64,000 bases of DNA from Sulfitobacter sp. LCG007 (GTDB lineage: Bacteria; Pseudomonadota; Alphaproteobacteria; Rhodobacterales; Rhodobacteraceae): NCBI RefSeq assembly GCF_040801785.1, contig NZ_CP161805.1, positions 3,968,001 through 4,032,000 on the forward strand, given 5' to 3'. Position numbers and translations under genes: made by a program. The first letter of the stretch is position 1; every line of letters begins with the position of its first letter. A model generated the notes under the pieces. The model did not search any database. It saw only the letters and a list, made by a program, of their open reading frames with translations, and was not told where the DNA came from. Positions 11,412-20,357 of the stretch are shown piece by piece.

Positions 11412-11420
11412 TTATCCCCA
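11412..11420 (+). promoter_or_regulatory. Near-consensus DnaA box overlapping the maf start
   Basis: TTATCCCCA, one mismatch from TTATCCACA. Its last base is the A of the maf ATG, so DnaA binding here could also affect maf expression. Confidence 0.5.
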
Positions 11421-12019
11421 TGAAACACCCGCTCGTGCTGGCTTCCGGATCCGGGATACGCGCTCAGATGCTGCGGCAGGCCGCCGTGGATTTCGAGGTC
11501 TCCGCGGCGCGGATCGACGAGGATGCGGTGCGCGCGGCACTGGCCGCCGAGGATGCAAGCCCGCGCGACGTGGCGGATACGCTTGCCGAGTTGAAGGCGC
11601 GGAAGGTCAGCGAGAAGAGGCGTGACAGGCTTGTACTGGGATGCGATCAGGTGCTCGATCTTGACGGCACCATCCTGTCGAAGCCCGAGACCCCGGATGA
11701 GGCCATCGGCCAACTGCGCAGTTTGCGGGGCCGCGTTCACAAGCTGCTGTCGGCTGCGGTGGTCTGCGAGAACGGCGCGCCGATCTGGCGCCATGTGGGC
11801 CAGGCACGCCTGACGATGCGCGCGGCGTCCGACAGCTATATCGAGGGATACGTGGCGCGAAACTGGGACAGCATCCGTCACAGCGTCGGGGGCTACAAGA
11901 TCGAGGAGGAAGGCGTGCGGCTCTTCGCCCGGATCGAGGGCGATTATTTCAATATCCTTGGCCTGCCCCTGCTTGAGCTGCTGGCCTGGCTCACCCTTCG
12001 CGGAGAGATCGAGGCATGA
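11420..12019 (+). CDS. maf: Maf-family nucleoside triphosphate pyrophosphatase (YceF-like)
   Basis: Maf proteins hydrolyse modified or canonical pyrimidine and other nucleoside triphosphates and have been linked to septum control. The 199-residue product opens with the Maf signature [17 protein letters not shown]. It contains [20 protein letters not shown] with the conserved acidic catalytic region, and [11 protein letters not shown] near the C-terminus. It is the first gene on the right arm of the candidate origin. Its stop overlaps the coaE start by 4 nt. The closely related YceF and YhdE subtypes cannot be separated with certainty here. Confidence 0.92.
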   Translation: MKHPLVLASGSGIRAQMLRQAAVDFEVSAARIDEDAVRAALAAEDASPRDVADTLAELKARKVSEKRRDRLVLGCDQVLDLDGTILSKPETPDEAIGQLRSLRGRVHKLLSAAVVCENGAPIWRHVGQARLTMRAASDSYIEGYVARNWDSIRHSVGGYKIEEEGVRLFARIEGDYFNILGLPLLELLAWLTLRGEIEA

Positions 12020-12609
12020 TACGCCTCGGCCTCACCGGTTCCATCGGGATGGGCAAGTCCACGACGGCGAAGATGTTCGCCGACGAAGGTTGCGCGGTCT
12101 GGGACGCGGATGCGGCAGTGCACCGCCTCTACGGTCCGGGCGGCGCGGCGGTTGGGCCCATAGCGGCCCGTTTTCCGCAAGCCGTGTTCGAGAATGCCGT
12201 CTCGCGCCAGGCACTGCGCGAGATCATTGCAGCAGAGCCGGAGGCGCTGAAGAAGATCGAGGCCATCGTGCATCCCCTGGTCGCCGCGGACCGGGCCGAA
12301 TTCCTCGCGCACACGGACGCGGATATCGTCGTGCTGGATATCCCGCTGCTGTTCGAGACAGGGGGAGAAAGCCAGATGGATGCGGTAGCCTGCGTGACGG
12401 TCGCGCCCGATGAGCAGGAACGCCGCGTGCTGGAACGCGCGACGATGACGCGCGCGCAGTTCCTCCAGATCCGCGACCAGCAGATGCCCAACGCGGAAAA
12501 ATGCGCCCGGTCGGATTTCGTCATCGAAACCGATACGCTTGAACACGCCCGGTCGCAGGTGCAGGCTATTGTCGAAACCCTCAGGAATGGCTGGAAGCGC
12601 AATGCGTGA
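12016..12609 (+). CDS. coaE: Dephospho-CoA kinase
   Basis: Catalyses the last step of coenzyme A synthesis, ATP-dependent phosphorylation of the 3'-hydroxyl of dephospho-CoA. The 197-residue P-loop protein starts [20 protein letters not shown] (Walker A) and has [16 protein letters not shown] and [13 protein letters not shown], characteristic of CoaE. The start is coupled to maf (ATGA overlap) and the end overlaps dnaQ by 8 nt. In many relatives aroE lies between maf and coaE, but here the two are directly fused head to tail without it. Confidence 0.95.
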   Translation: MIRLGLTGSIGMGKSTTAKMFADEGCAVWDADAAVHRLYGPGGAAVGPIAARFPQAVFENAVSRQALREIIAAEPEALKKIEAIVHPLVAADRAEFLAHTDADIVVLDIPLLFETGGESQMDAVACVTVAPDEQERRVLERATMTRAQFLQIRDQQMPNAEKCARSDFVIETDTLEHARSQVQAIVETLRNGWKRNA

Positions 12610-13288
12610 AATCGTGCTCGACACCGAAACCACCGGCTTCGACCCGGAGACCGGGGACCGGATCGTCGAGATCGGCGCGGTCGAACTCATGGGTCATGTG
12701 GCAACGGGTCGGACCTATCACCAGTACATAAACCCCGAACGCGCGATGCCCGAGGAAGCCTTTCAGGTCCACGGGCTGGGCGATGAATTCCTGGCCGACA
12801 AGCCGAAGTTCGCGGAGATCGGGCAGGCCTTCCTGGATTTCATCGGCGATGCAAGGCTGGTCATCCACAATGCCGCCTTCGACATGAAGTTCCTGAATGC
12901 CGAGCTGCGCTGGATGGGTCTGCCCAAGATTCCGTGGGAACGCGCGCTGGATACGCTCGAGATCGCGCGGCGCAGGTTTCCCGGCTCGCCCGCCTCTCTG
13001 GATGCGCTGTGCCGGCGCTTCGGAATCGACAATTCGTCACGAACGCTGCATGGGGCGCTTCTCGACAGCGAGATCCTCGCCGAGGTCTATCTGGAACTGA
13101 TCGGCGGTCGCCAGCCCGACTTCGCCCTGAACGTGACGCAGCATTCGGGCCCGGGGACCGACCTGAAGGAATGGACGCCCAAACCCCGACCCGTTCCCCT
13201 GCCGCCCCGGATCACCGAGGCGGAAGCCGCCGCCCATGCCGCATTCGTGTCCAAGCTCGGCGACGCTACGCTGTGGCCGAAAGGATGA
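12602..13288 (+). CDS. dnaQ: DNA polymerase III epsilon subunit (proofreading 3'-5' exonuclease)
   Basis: Supplies proofreading to the replicative polymerase. The 228-residue DEDDh exonuclease has Exo[21 protein letters not shown], Exo[18 protein letters not shown] and ExoIII with the catalytic histidine at [20 protein letters not shown]-terminal tail is available for binding the alpha subunit. The ATG at 12602, 8 nt inside coaE, gives the canonical [12 protein letters not shown] start. Last gene of maf-coaE-dnaQ; it converges on secB with a 1-nt gap. Confidence 0.96.
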   Translation: MREIVLDTETTGFDPETGDRIVEIGAVELMGHVATGRTYHQYINPERAMPEEAFQVHGLGDEFLADKPKFAEIGQAFLDFIGDARLVIHNAAFDMKFLNAELRWMGLPKIPWERALDTLEIARRRFPGSPASLDALCRRFGIDNSSRTLHGALLDSEILAEVYLELIGGRQPDFALNVTQHSGPGTDLKEWTPKPRPVPLPPRITEAEAAAHAAFVSKLGDATLWPKG

Positions 13289-13289
13289 C

Positions 13290-13787
13290 TTAAGCGTCGG
13301 CCCTTGGAGGATTCGCCTGACGGCGCGCGATCTCGTTGCGATAGAGCGCCAGGAAATCGATGTTCTCGAGATTGAGCGGGGGAAACCCGCCGTCGCGCGT
13401 GACGTCGCTGACGATGCGGCGCAGGAACGGGAAGATCATTCGCGGACATTCGATCAGAAGGAACGGGTGCAGCTGATCCTCACCGACATTGTCGATGTGA
13501 AAGATGCCCACGTAGTCGATTTCGAGAAGGAACAGGGTCGCATCGCCATCTTTCGCCTTCGAGGTGACGTTCAGCCGGATCGAGCATTCATACTGCTTCT
13601 CGGCGCCGCGCTTCTTGGCGTCGAGGTTGACCTGGACCTGCACATCGGGGGTAGTGTCCGCGGGCGCGCCCTTCTGGGCCATGATGTTCTCGAAGGACAT
13701 GTCCCGGATGAACTGACCCAGCACGCGCATCTGAGGTATCTGGGGCTGTTGCGCCGCTTCCGGCTGCTGGGCATTTTCGTCGGCCAT
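13290..13787 (-). CDS. secB: Protein-export chaperone SecB
   Basis: Tetrameric cytosolic chaperone that keeps preproteins unfolded and delivers them to SecA. The 165-residue product has a variable acidic/Gln-rich N-terminus. The family core includes GQFIRDMSFENIMAQK, a beta-rich middle including FLLEIDYVGIFHIDN, and LIECPRMIFPFLRRIVSDVT with the conserved CPR..FP segment. Length and motifs fit alphaproteobacterial SecB. It is separated by 60 nt from fxsA upstream and may share its transcript. Confidence 0.96.
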   Translation of the reverse strand: MADENAQQPEAAQQPQIPQMRVLGQFIRDMSFENIMAQKGAPADTTPDVQVQVNLDAKKRGAEKQYECSIRLNVTSKAKDGDATLFLLEIDYVGIFHIDNVGEDQLHPFLLIECPRMIFPFLRRIVSDVTRDGGFPPLNLENIDFLALYRNEIARRQANPPRADA

Positions 13788-13847
13788 ATGGCTCTCCCTG
13801 GGGTGTCTGATAGGTCAGCGCCCGCTTATCACCTCGGGAGTGCCACC

Positions 13848-14336
13848 TCAATGCTTGGACCATCCGGAAGGCCCGCTGCGGCCGTCGTGGTTCGGCCGGA
13901 CCTCCGTATAGTCACCCTCGATCACGTCTTCGCGGGGTCGTACCGGGCGCTGGCGCGGATCCGGGCCCGTGCTGAAGGTGGCTATTCTCACGCGCGACCG
14001 GATTGCGCGGAAGGCCGCATCGCGGATCGCCGGAACGAGAAGCGCAAAGCCGACCGCATCGGTGAAGAACCCCGGCGTCAGCAGCAGCGCACCGGCGAAA
14101 AGGATCATCGCGCCATGGGCCAACGGCTCGGACGGGTCACGCAGTTCGGAAAAGGACGACTTCAGCCGTGCGAGCGTGGCAAGACCCTGCGCCCGCACCA
14201 GAGCGGTGCCGAGGATGGCCGTCAGCACCACCGTGACCAGCGTCCAGCCCAGCCCGATCAGACCCCCGATCTGGATGAACAGGGTGATTTCGATCAGGGG
14301 CACGGCAAGGAAGATCAGAAACAGCCACATACGCAT
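13848..14336 (-). CDS. fxsA: FxsA family membrane protein
   Basis: Small inner-membrane protein of the FxsA family; in E. coli overexpression alleviates F-exclusion of phage T7, and the native role is unknown. The 162-residue product has an N-terminal hydrophobic pair (MRMWLFLIFLAVPLIEITLF and GLIGLGWTLVTVVLTAILGT), then LVRAQGLATL typical of FxsA, a third hydrophobic segment (LFAGALLLTPGFFTDAVGFA) and a hydrophilic tail. It diverges from timA with about 100 nt between starts. Confidence 0.9.
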   Translation of the reverse strand: MRMWLFLIFLAVPLIEITLFIQIGGLIGLGWTLVTVVLTAILGTALVRAQGLATLARLKSSFSELRDPSEPLAHGAMILFAGALLLTPGFFTDAVGFALLVPAIRDAAFRAIRSRVRIATFSTGPDPRQRPVRPREDVIEGDYTEVRPNHDGRSGPSGWSKH

Positions 14337-14436
14337 GGGGTCCTTTCGCGTGGTCCGGTGGACTTGAAGGGGTCCTGCCCTTACATAAGTTGCCTAGACG
14401 CCTGTTTCCATGCCCCCGCTCCTTCAAGAGGTCTCC

Positions 14437-15096
14437 ATGAATTCACCGCTCCTGCAACTTCTGGTGCTGGCCGCGATCGCGATCTTCCTGATCCTGCGCC
14501 TGAAGAACGTCCTCGGGACGCGCGGCGGGTTCGAGGGTCCGCCCGCGTCGAAGCCGACGCTGTCGCGAAAGCCGAGCCGCGATTTCGAAGTGATCGAGGG
14601 CGGACCCGACCTCGACATCACCGACCATGTGGAAGACGGAAGCCCCGCCGCGATTGCGCTGGCCGAGATGAAGCGGGCCGAGCCGTCGTTCAACGTGACC
14701 GAATTTCTGGCAGGCGCCCGCAGTGCCTACGAGATGATCGTGATGGGCTACGAACGCGGCAATCTCGACGAGATCAAGCCGTTCCTGGCGGAAGGCATCT
14801 ACGAGACGTTCGTAGACGGTGTCGCGGCGCGCGAGGATCAGGGCCTGACCATCGAGGCCGATTTCATCGGCGTCCGCGAACTCAAGCTGACCGACGCGAC
14901 CTTCGATCACGCGACCGGCGAAGCCGAATTGACCATACGCTTCGTGGGAGAGCTGACCTCGGTCGTGCGCAACGCGGAAGGCACCGTCGTCGAGGGAAGC
15001 AAGAACGAAGTCAAGCGTCAGAAGGATGTCTGGTCCTTCAGCCGCAAGATGGGCTCGGACGATCCGAATTGGCTTTTGGTATCGACAGACGGCTGA
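14437..15096 (+). CDS. timA: Tim44/TimA family adaptor protein
   Basis: Alphaproteobacterial homologue of the mitochondrial import protein Tim44; membrane-anchored with a C-terminal Tim44-like (NTF2-fold) domain, function not fixed. The 219-residue product has one N-terminal membrane anchor (LVLAAIAIFLILRLKNVLGT), a hydrophilic linker, and a soluble domain from about residue 85 with FLAGARSAYEMIVMGYERGN and VDGVAAREDQGLTIEADFI. ATG 14437 follows a good ribosome-binding site (AAGAGG). Its end overlaps the N-terminus of mltA. Confidence 0.88.
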   Translation: MNSPLLQLLVLAAIAIFLILRLKNVLGTRGGFEGPPASKPTLSRKPSRDFEVIEGGPDLDITDHVEDGSPAAIALAEMKRAEPSFNVTEFLAGARSAYEMIVMGYERGNLDEIKPFLAEGIYETFVDGVAAREDQGLTIEADFIGVRELKLTDATFDHATGEAELTIRFVGELTSVVRNAEGTVVEGSKNEVKRQKDVWSFSRKMGSDDPNWLLVSTDG

Positions 15097-16130
15097 AAAG
15101 TGCCCATGCGGTACTTTTTGCGGCGGCCGTGGCCTTGATGGCCGTGCCCGCTGCCGCCGAATTACGCTATCAAATGCTGGATTTCTCCGAACTCTCGGGC
15201 TGGGAAAGGGATGACCACGCCGCGGCCCTCGCCACTTTCCGCAATACCTGCCAGGACATGGCGGATCCGGACTGGAAGGCGGTGTGTGCCTTCGCAGCGA
15301 CTGATCCCGACCCGCGCGACTTCTTCGAACTGCTGTTTCGCCCGGTTCTGATCGAGGATGGCGCGGACCCGCTCTTTACGGGATATTTCGAGCCCGAATT
15401 GCGGGGTTCGCGCGTCGAGAGCCCGCGCTATCGCTATCCGGTGTTCGCGATGCCCCCCGAGGCGCGCGATGCGACGCTGTGGTATTCACGACGCGAGCTG
15501 CTTGACGGCGGCCTGCTTGCGGGACGCGGGCTCGAGATCGCCTGGGTGGACGACCCGGTCGAGCTCTTCTTCCTCCAGATCCAGGGATCGGGCCGCATCA
15601 GGCTGCCGGACGGGCAGATGATCCGCGTCGGCTATGAGGGCGCGAACGGGCATCCCTATCGGTCCATCGGCGTCGAACTGGTGCGGCGCGGGGTCTACGA
15701 CCTGCATCAGGTCAGCGCCGAGGTGATCAAGAACTGGGTTCGGCGCAATCCGGATGAAGGAAAGGAACTGCTGTTTCACAACCCCTCCTACGTGTTCTTC
15801 CGGGAAATCCGGGATCTCGCGCCCGAAAGCGGGCCGCGCGGAGCGATGAACCGATCGGTCACGCCGCTGAGGACCATCGCGGTGGATCCGTCCATCGTGC
15901 CGCTCGGCGCGCCGGTCTGGATCGAGAAGGAGGGCGCCAAGCCGATGCACAGGCTGATGATCGCGCAGGATACCGGATCGGCGATCAAGGGCGCGCAGCG
16001 GGCCGACATCTTCTTCGGGACCGGATCGGCCGCGGGCCGGGCGGCAGGAAAGCTCAAGGATCCAGGTCGGATGCTGGTGCTGTTGCCGATCCAGAGGGCC
16101 TACGCCCTTCTCCCCGAAAGCGCGACATGA
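15069..16130 (+). CDS. mltA: Membrane-bound lytic murein transglycosylase A
   Basis: Periplasmic enzyme cleaving peptidoglycan glycan strands to 1,6-anhydro-muropeptides. The 353-residue product has a plausible signal peptide ending VALMAVPAAA, the MltA beta-barrel domain (LFTGYFEPELRGSRVESPRY, FFLQIQGSGRIRLPDGQMI) and the C-terminal 3D domain (MIAQDTGSAIKGAQRADIFF) with catalytic aspartates. No ATG gives a signal peptide; the TTG at 15069, inside the end of timA, is the best start. It overlaps the Smr gene by 4 nt. No lipobox cysteine is seen, unlike E. coli MltA. Confidence 0.9.
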   Translation: MAFGIDRRLKSAHAVLFAAAVALMAVPAAAELRYQMLDFSELSGWERDDHAAALATFRNTCQDMADPDWKAVCAFAATDPDPRDFFELLFRPVLIEDGADPLFTGYFEPELRGSRVESPRYRYPVFAMPPEARDATLWYSRRELLDGGLLAGRGLEIAWVDDPVELFFLQIQGSGRIRLPDGQMIRVGYEGANGHPYRSIGVELVRRGVYDLHQVSAEVIKNWVRRNPDEGKELLFHNPSYVFFREIRDLAPESGPRGAMNRSVTPLRTIAVDPSIVPLGAPVWIEKEGAKPMHRLMIAQDTGSAIKGAQRADIFFGTGSAAGRAAGKLKDPGRMLVLLPIQRAYALLPESAT

Positions 16131-16717
16131 AGCGTCGGCGGCCGACGGCCGAGGAACTGGAGTTGTGGCACCAGGTGACGGAAACGGCGGAACCGCTGCA
16201 CCGGCGGACGCAGACATTCGACCCGCAATCCGTGGCCCCGCCGCCGAATCCCGCCCCCCGCCGCCAAACGCGCGACCTGCCCGCGTCCCCATTTCCCAAG
16301 AGCCCGCCGCAACGCAAGTCCTCGCAGGATCTCGCACCCAGCCTGCCCGAGCGGCTGCGGAGCGCGCAGGTCCACATGGACCGCAAGACCTTCGGCAAGC
16401 TCAAGCGCGGCAAGATGAAGCCGGAGGCGAGGATCGACCTGCACGGCATGACGCTGGAGCGGGCCCATGTAGCGCTCAGCCGTTTCATCCTTTCTTCGCA
16501 TGGCGCGGGGAGGCGTCTGGTGCTCGTGATCACCGGCAAGGGCAAGGAGCGCGACAACGGCGGCCCCATCCCCGTGCGCTACGGTGTGCTCAAGCATCAG
16601 GTGCCGCAATGGCTGACCTTGCAGCCTTTGGCGGGCGCGGTGCTCCAGATTGCACCGGCACATATCAGCCATGGCGGTTCAGGCGCGTACTACGTCTACC
16701 TTCGCCGCGGACGGTAG
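16127..16717 (+). CDS. Smr/MutS2 C-terminal domain protein
   Basis: Smr domains in studied proteins are nicking nucleases or RNA endonucleases. The 196-residue protein has a basic, proline-rich N-terminus. Its C-terminal Smr domain starts around residue 97, with ARIDLHGMTLERAHVALSRF (the DLHG motif), LVLVITGKGKERDNGG (TGKG motif) and a final SHGGSGAYYVYLRR. ATGA overlap with mltA indicates coupling. It converges on the MFS gene with a 39-nt overlap. The exact substrate cannot be told. Confidence 0.9.
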   Translation: MKRRRPTAEELELWHQVTETAEPLHRRTQTFDPQSVAPPPNPAPRRQTRDLPASPFPKSPPQRKSSQDLAPSLPERLRSAQVHMDRKTFGKLKRGKMKPEARIDLHGMTLERAHVALSRFILSSHGAGRRLVLVITGKGKERDNGGPIPVRYGVLKHQVPQWLTLQPLAGAVLQIAPAHISHGGSGAYYVYLRRGR

Positions 16718-17923
16718 CAGCCGGGTCGCCCTTGCCGCCCCTGTGGCGGCGAGCGCACCAGCAATTGCGAAATAGACCGCGATCGCGATCATCTGGTCGG
16801 GAAAGACGATGCCATGGTCGATCAGCGCTGCGGTGACGCCCGGACCGATGGCCGAGCCGAAGACCATTATCGCCATCACCAGCGCCTTGATCGCTCCCAG
16901 ATGGCGGGTTCCGTAATACTCGGCCCAGAATGCGGATGGCACCGTGGCCTGCGCGCCGATGCCCACACCCAGAATCGACATCGCCAGTGCCGCGCCCCAG
17001 AGCGTACCGGACTGGCCCAGAACGAAGAACGCCACCGCGAAGGGCACCCAGAGCGCCATCATCAGCCGCCCGGTCCCGAACCGGTCGATGAGCGCGCCGG
17101 AAATGAAGGTGCAGACGACCGATACGAGCGTGAAGAGAGGCATCAGCGACACGAAGTCGGCCAGGGCCCAGCCCTTGACCTCGGTCATGTGGACCTGGTG
17201 GAAGAATAGCGCCGTTCCGAAGGCGGGCGGTCCCAGCATCAGGGGGCAGACCATCCAGAAAAGCCAGTGTTTCAGCATTCCGCCGCGGGTCCAGTGATGC
17301 CCCTCCATCCCCAGCGCGGCGCTGCTTTCGGCGACGGCCTGCGGTGTGCGCTCCGCGCGCAGCAGGCGGAAGATCACGGGTGCCGCCAGCAGAACGAGGA
17401 CGGCGGAAACCAGCCAGAGATTGCGCCAGCTCGTCCAGGCCAGAAGCGCAACGAAGAGCACGGGCAGGATCGCCTGCCCCAATGCAAAGCCCATCGAAGA
17501 CACGGACAGCGCCTTGCCCCGCGTCGCGTTGAACCAGCGCGCCATGGCGACGATGGCGAGATGGCTCATCATCCCCTGTCCGGCCAGACGCAGGAGGTAG
17601 ATCACGATGCCAAGTCCCATCGCTCCGCGCGCGCCCCACATGGCGACGCAGGCCAGAGCCAACAGCGTCGTCACCGCGATCATCAGGTAGCGGATGCGAA
17701 ACCGGTCGGTCAGCACGCCGGCCCAGACCATGGTCAGGGCCGAGACGGTTGTCGCGATGGTGTAGGTCAGGCCCCACTGGCCGTGCGACAGGCCGAAATC
17801 CCGCATGATCTCGCCGGCGAAGATCGAGATGAAGAACGTCTGTCCGAAACTCGACGTGAACGAGAGCAGGACACCCGCGGAGAGGAAGAGCGCGTTCTCG
17901 CGCAGAAATCTGAGAAAACCCAT
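16679..17923 (-). CDS. Major facilitator superfamily transporter
   Basis: A 414-residue, twelve-segment MFS permease of unknown substrate. The N-terminal half includes MRDFGLSHGQWGLTYTIATT and the loop-2 region LTDRFRIRYLMIAVTTLL, a version of the MFS signature GxLaDRxGRR. The second half repeats it as ISGALIDRFGTGRLMMALW. Hydrophobic segments alternate throughout. It overlaps the Smr gene tail to tail and lies 40 nt downstream of hslU in the same orientation, possibly receiving read-through. Confidence 0.88.
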   Translation of the reverse strand: MGFLRFLRENALFLSAGVLLSFTSSFGQTFFISIFAGEIMRDFGLSHGQWGLTYTIATTVSALTMVWAGVLTDRFRIRYLMIAVTTLLALACVAMWGARGAMGLGIVIYLLRLAGQGMMSHLAIVAMARWFNATRGKALSVSSMGFALGQAILPVLFVALLAWTSWRNLWLVSAVLVLLAAPVIFRLLRAERTPQAVAESSAALGMEGHHWTRGGMLKHWLFWMVCPLMLGPPAFGTALFFHQVHMTEVKGWALADFVSLMPLFTLVSVVCTFISGALIDRFGTGRLMMALWVPFAVAFFVLGQSGTLWGAALAMSILGVGIGAQATVPSAFWAEYYGTRHLGAIKALVMAIMVFGSAIGPGVTAALIDHGIVFPDQMIAIAVYFAIAGALAATGAARATRLLPSAAKVDVVRA

Positions 17924-17963
17924 GCCCCTCTCTCCCGCTTATCGGCGGGAAAGGAAAGACCGC

Positions 17964-19271
17964 TCAGAGAACGTAGCGGCTGATATCGGCTGAACGGGTC
18001 AGGGCCCCGAGGTTTGTATCCACGAAGGCTGCATCGACGACGACCTCCTCGCCTCCCCGGTCCGGCGCGGTAAAGGAGAGCTCTTCGAAGACGCGCTCCA
18101 TCACGGTATAAAGTCGGCGCGCGCCGATGTTTTCGATGGACTGGTTCACTTCCGCCGCGATGCGGGCCAGCGCGGCGATACCATCCTCGGTGAAGCGCAC
18201 GGTGACGTTTTCGGTGCCCATCAGCGCGGTGTATTGCAGCGTCAGCGCATTGTCCGTCTCGGTCAGGATGCGCACGAAATCCTCTTCCGTCAGCGCCCTC
18301 AGCTCGACCCGGATCGGCAAGCGGCCCTGAAGTTCGGGCAGCAGGTCCGAGGGCTTGGCGATATGGAAGGCGCCCGAGGCGATGAAGAGGATATGGTCGG
18401 TCTTGACCGGCCCGTGCTTGGTCGAGACCGTGGTGCCCTCGATCAGCGGCAGCAGGTCGCGCTGCACCCCCTCTCGGCTGACATCCGCGCCGCGCGCGTC
18501 CGAGCGGGCACAGACCTTGTCGATCTCGTCGAGGAACACGATGCCGTTTTCCTCCACCGACGAGATCGCGTTCCGCGTCACCGCCTCGTCGTCCAGCAGC
18601 TTGTCGGCTTCCTCGCCGATCAGCACCTCGTAGCTTTCGGCAACGCTGAGCCTTTTGCGCGTCTTGCGCCCGCCCATTGCCTTGCCGAAGAGATCGCCGA
18701 GGTTGAGCATCCCCATGCCGCCGCCGGGCTGGCCGGGGATATCCATCATCGGGAACGGACTGGATGTATCGGCGACCTCGAGGTCGATCATCGTGGCATC
18801 GAGATCACCCGCCTTGAGCTTCTTGCGAAACATCTCGCGCGTGCCGTCGCGCGCATCCTCGCCCGCGATGGCGTCGATCACGCGTTCTTCGGCTGCGTGA
18901 TGCGCAGCGGCCTTGACGTCTTCGCGCATGTGTTCTCGGGTCATCACGATGGCGCTGTCCAGAAGATCGCGGATGATCTGCTCGACGTCGCGTCCGACAT
19001 AGCCCACTTCGGTGAACTTCGTCGCCTCGACCTTGAGGAAAGGCGCGCGGGCGAGCCGGGCGAGCCTGCGGCTGATCTCGGTCTTGCCGACCCCGGTGGG
19101 CCCGATCATCAGGATGTTCTTGGGATAGACCTCGTCGCGCAGATCGTCGGACAGCTGCTTGCGCCGCCAGCGGTTGCGCAGTGCAACGGCCACGGCGCGC
19201 TTGGCGTCCTTCTGGCCGATGATAAAGCGGTCCAGTTCCGAAACGATTTCGCGGGGGGTGAGGTCGGTCAT
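17964..19271 (-). CDS. hslU: ATP-dependent protease ATPase subunit HslU
   Basis: AAA+ unfoldase that feeds substrates to the HslV peptidase. The 435-residue product has the N domain start [20 protein letters not shown], Walker [18 protein letters not shown], the pore-loop region [20 protein letters not shown], the intermediate I domain, Walker [16 protein letters not shown] and the sensor and C-terminal regions ending ISRYVL. The C-terminal tail is the part that activates HslV. It lies 12 nt downstream of a membrane-protein gene that separates it from hslV. Confidence 0.97.
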   Translation of the reverse strand: MTDLTPREIVSELDRFIIGQKDAKRAVAVALRNRWRRKQLSDDLRDEVYPKNILMIGPTGVGKTEISRRLARLARAPFLKVEATKFTEVGYVGRDVEQIIRDLLDSAIVMTREHMREDVKAAAHHAAEERVIDAIAGEDARDGTREMFRKKLKAGDLDATMIDLEVADTSSPFPMMDIPGQPGGGMGMLNLGDLFGKAMGGRKTRKRLSVAESYEVLIGEEADKLLDDEAVTRNAISSVEENGIVFLDEIDKVCARSDARGADVSREGVQRDLLPLIEGTTVSTKHGPVKTDHILFIASGAFHIAKPSDLLPELQGRLPIRVELRALTEEDFVRILTETDNALTLQYTALMGTENVTVRFTEDGIAALARIAAEVNQSIENIGARRLYTVMERVFEELSFTAPDRGGEEVVVDAAFVDTNLGALTRSADISRYVL

Positions 19272-19283
19272 GCGATACCCTGT

Positions 19284-20357
19284 TCAGTGAGCGGGTGGAA
19301 GATAGACGCGCAGCCCGGCCAACGGGAGCAGCGACAGCAGCGCGGCCCGGATCCGCGCCCAGAAGGCGCCGAGCGCCACGAGGAATGCGCCGAGCATCAG
19401 GATGAGCCAGGCGTAGCTGCCGCCTGTGCCTGCAGGGTAGAGCGTCGTGATCACACCCACGACATAAGCAATCGCCGCCAGCAGAAAAGACCGCCGGTCG
19501 ATGATCACGGCGACCAGCGCGAATGCGCCCATGACGACGATCAGGGCGAGGCGGGCATTGTCCGTGTCATTCGACAGCACCGACAGCGCAACGGTGTTGA
19601 TGATCATCGGCGCAGCCACGAGATGAAGCCAGAAACCCTGTGCCGCGCGGCGCGTGACGCGGTGCGGGTCGCTTGCGTCGAAGGCCATTGCCACGGCGAA
19701 ACAGGCGAGGCCAAGGGCCAGAGTGACCCACGCCAGACCACCCTCGCCCGAGAGCACGAAGACCTCGCGGATGTCCTGAGGCGTACCGGATCGCGCGGCG
19801 GCGGCCAGAAGGGCGGTCGCGAACAGGCCGAGGGCGGCGACGGCGAGCGCGAAGGGGACCTTGAAGCGCAGCCAGAAGACCAGGACCGCGACAACGCTCA
19901 GCAGGCCCGGCCCGATCAGGCTGCCATAGTCGGCCTGGGCGATCATGAAGACCTGCGCCAGCCATGTGCCAAAACCGAAGGCCGCGACCGAGGCGAACAT
20001 CAGTGTCAGCAGGATCGCCGGTCCGATCATCCGGCGCCGGCGGATGAAATACTCGGCGAAGAGCCATACCAGCCCCGCGGTCGCGATAGTGATCCAGAGC
20101 AGGGTGTCCTGCCAAGCCTCGAACCGGCCCGCCATGTACCAGCTCACCACGGCGACATAGCCGGTCGAGAGGATGGTGAGGCCCACCATGATGAAGATCT
20201 CATTGAAGCCCCGGAACAGTTCGAACGGCTCATCGCCTGCGGTCATCGCCTCTCGGGTGCCCTGCCGGCTGTCGGAAAGCGCCTTCAACAGGCTCGCCTG
20301 CCGTTCCGACAGGATGCCCGCGCCGACCGCGGCGCGGATGTCGTCCGAGCCGATCAC
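19284..20357 (-). CDS. Polytopic membrane protein encoded between hslV and hslU
   Basis: Not recognised with certainty. The 357-residue product has a hydrophilic N-terminal region of about 60 residues (including [20 protein letters not shown]) resembling the short cytosolic region of DUF2157-type membrane proteins. About ten hydrophobic segments follow, for example [20 protein letters not shown]. Its start overlaps the hslV stop (ATGA) and its stop is 12 nt from hslU, so it is embedded in the protease operon and co-translated. No catalytic motif was seen. A membrane partner, regulator or substrate of HslVU are all possible. Confidence 0.8.
   Translation of the reverse strand: MIGSDDIRAAVGAGILSERQASLLKALSDSRQGTREAMTAGDEPFELFRGFNEIFIMVGLTILSTGYVAVVSWYMAGRFEAWQDTLLWITIATAGLVWLFAEYFIRRRRMIGPAILLTLMFASVAAFGFGTWLAQVFMIAQADYGSLIGPGLLSVVAVLVFWLRFKVPFALAVAALGLFATALLAAAARSGTPQDIREVFVLSGEGGLAWVTLALGLACFAVAMAFDASDPHRVTRRAAQGFWLHLVAAPMIINTVALSVLSNDTDNARLALIVVMGAFALVAVIIDRRSFLLAAIAYVVGVITTLYPAGTGGSYAWLILMLGAFLVALGAFWARIRAALLSLLPLAGLRVYLPPAH

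Larger units (their letters stand above)
11012..11419. other. Putative chromosomal replication origin (oriC) between hemJ and maf
   Basis: This 408-bp gap has no convincing gene and is clearly AT-richer than its surroundings, with two AT-rich tracts (about 11041-11076 and 11160-11214) that each carry ATACAGTA. It holds a perfect DnaA box (11265-11273) and near-perfect boxes at 11096-11104, 11283-11291 and 11412-11420, plus a CtrA-like motif at 11362-11376. Genes run away from it on both sides: hemJ-rho-mnmE-mnmG-rsmG-parAB leftward, maf-coaE-dnaQ rightward. parS sites lie 3-6 kb away. The layout resembles known alphaproteobacterial origins; function is inferred. Confidence 0.72.

Noticed and set aside
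13236-15068. Open frame joining secB/fxsA complement and timA region to mltA as a 964-residue protein
   Set aside because: Sequence upstream of 15069 reads as arginine/proline-rich shadow of secB, fxsA and timA; MltA with its signal peptide begins at 15069.
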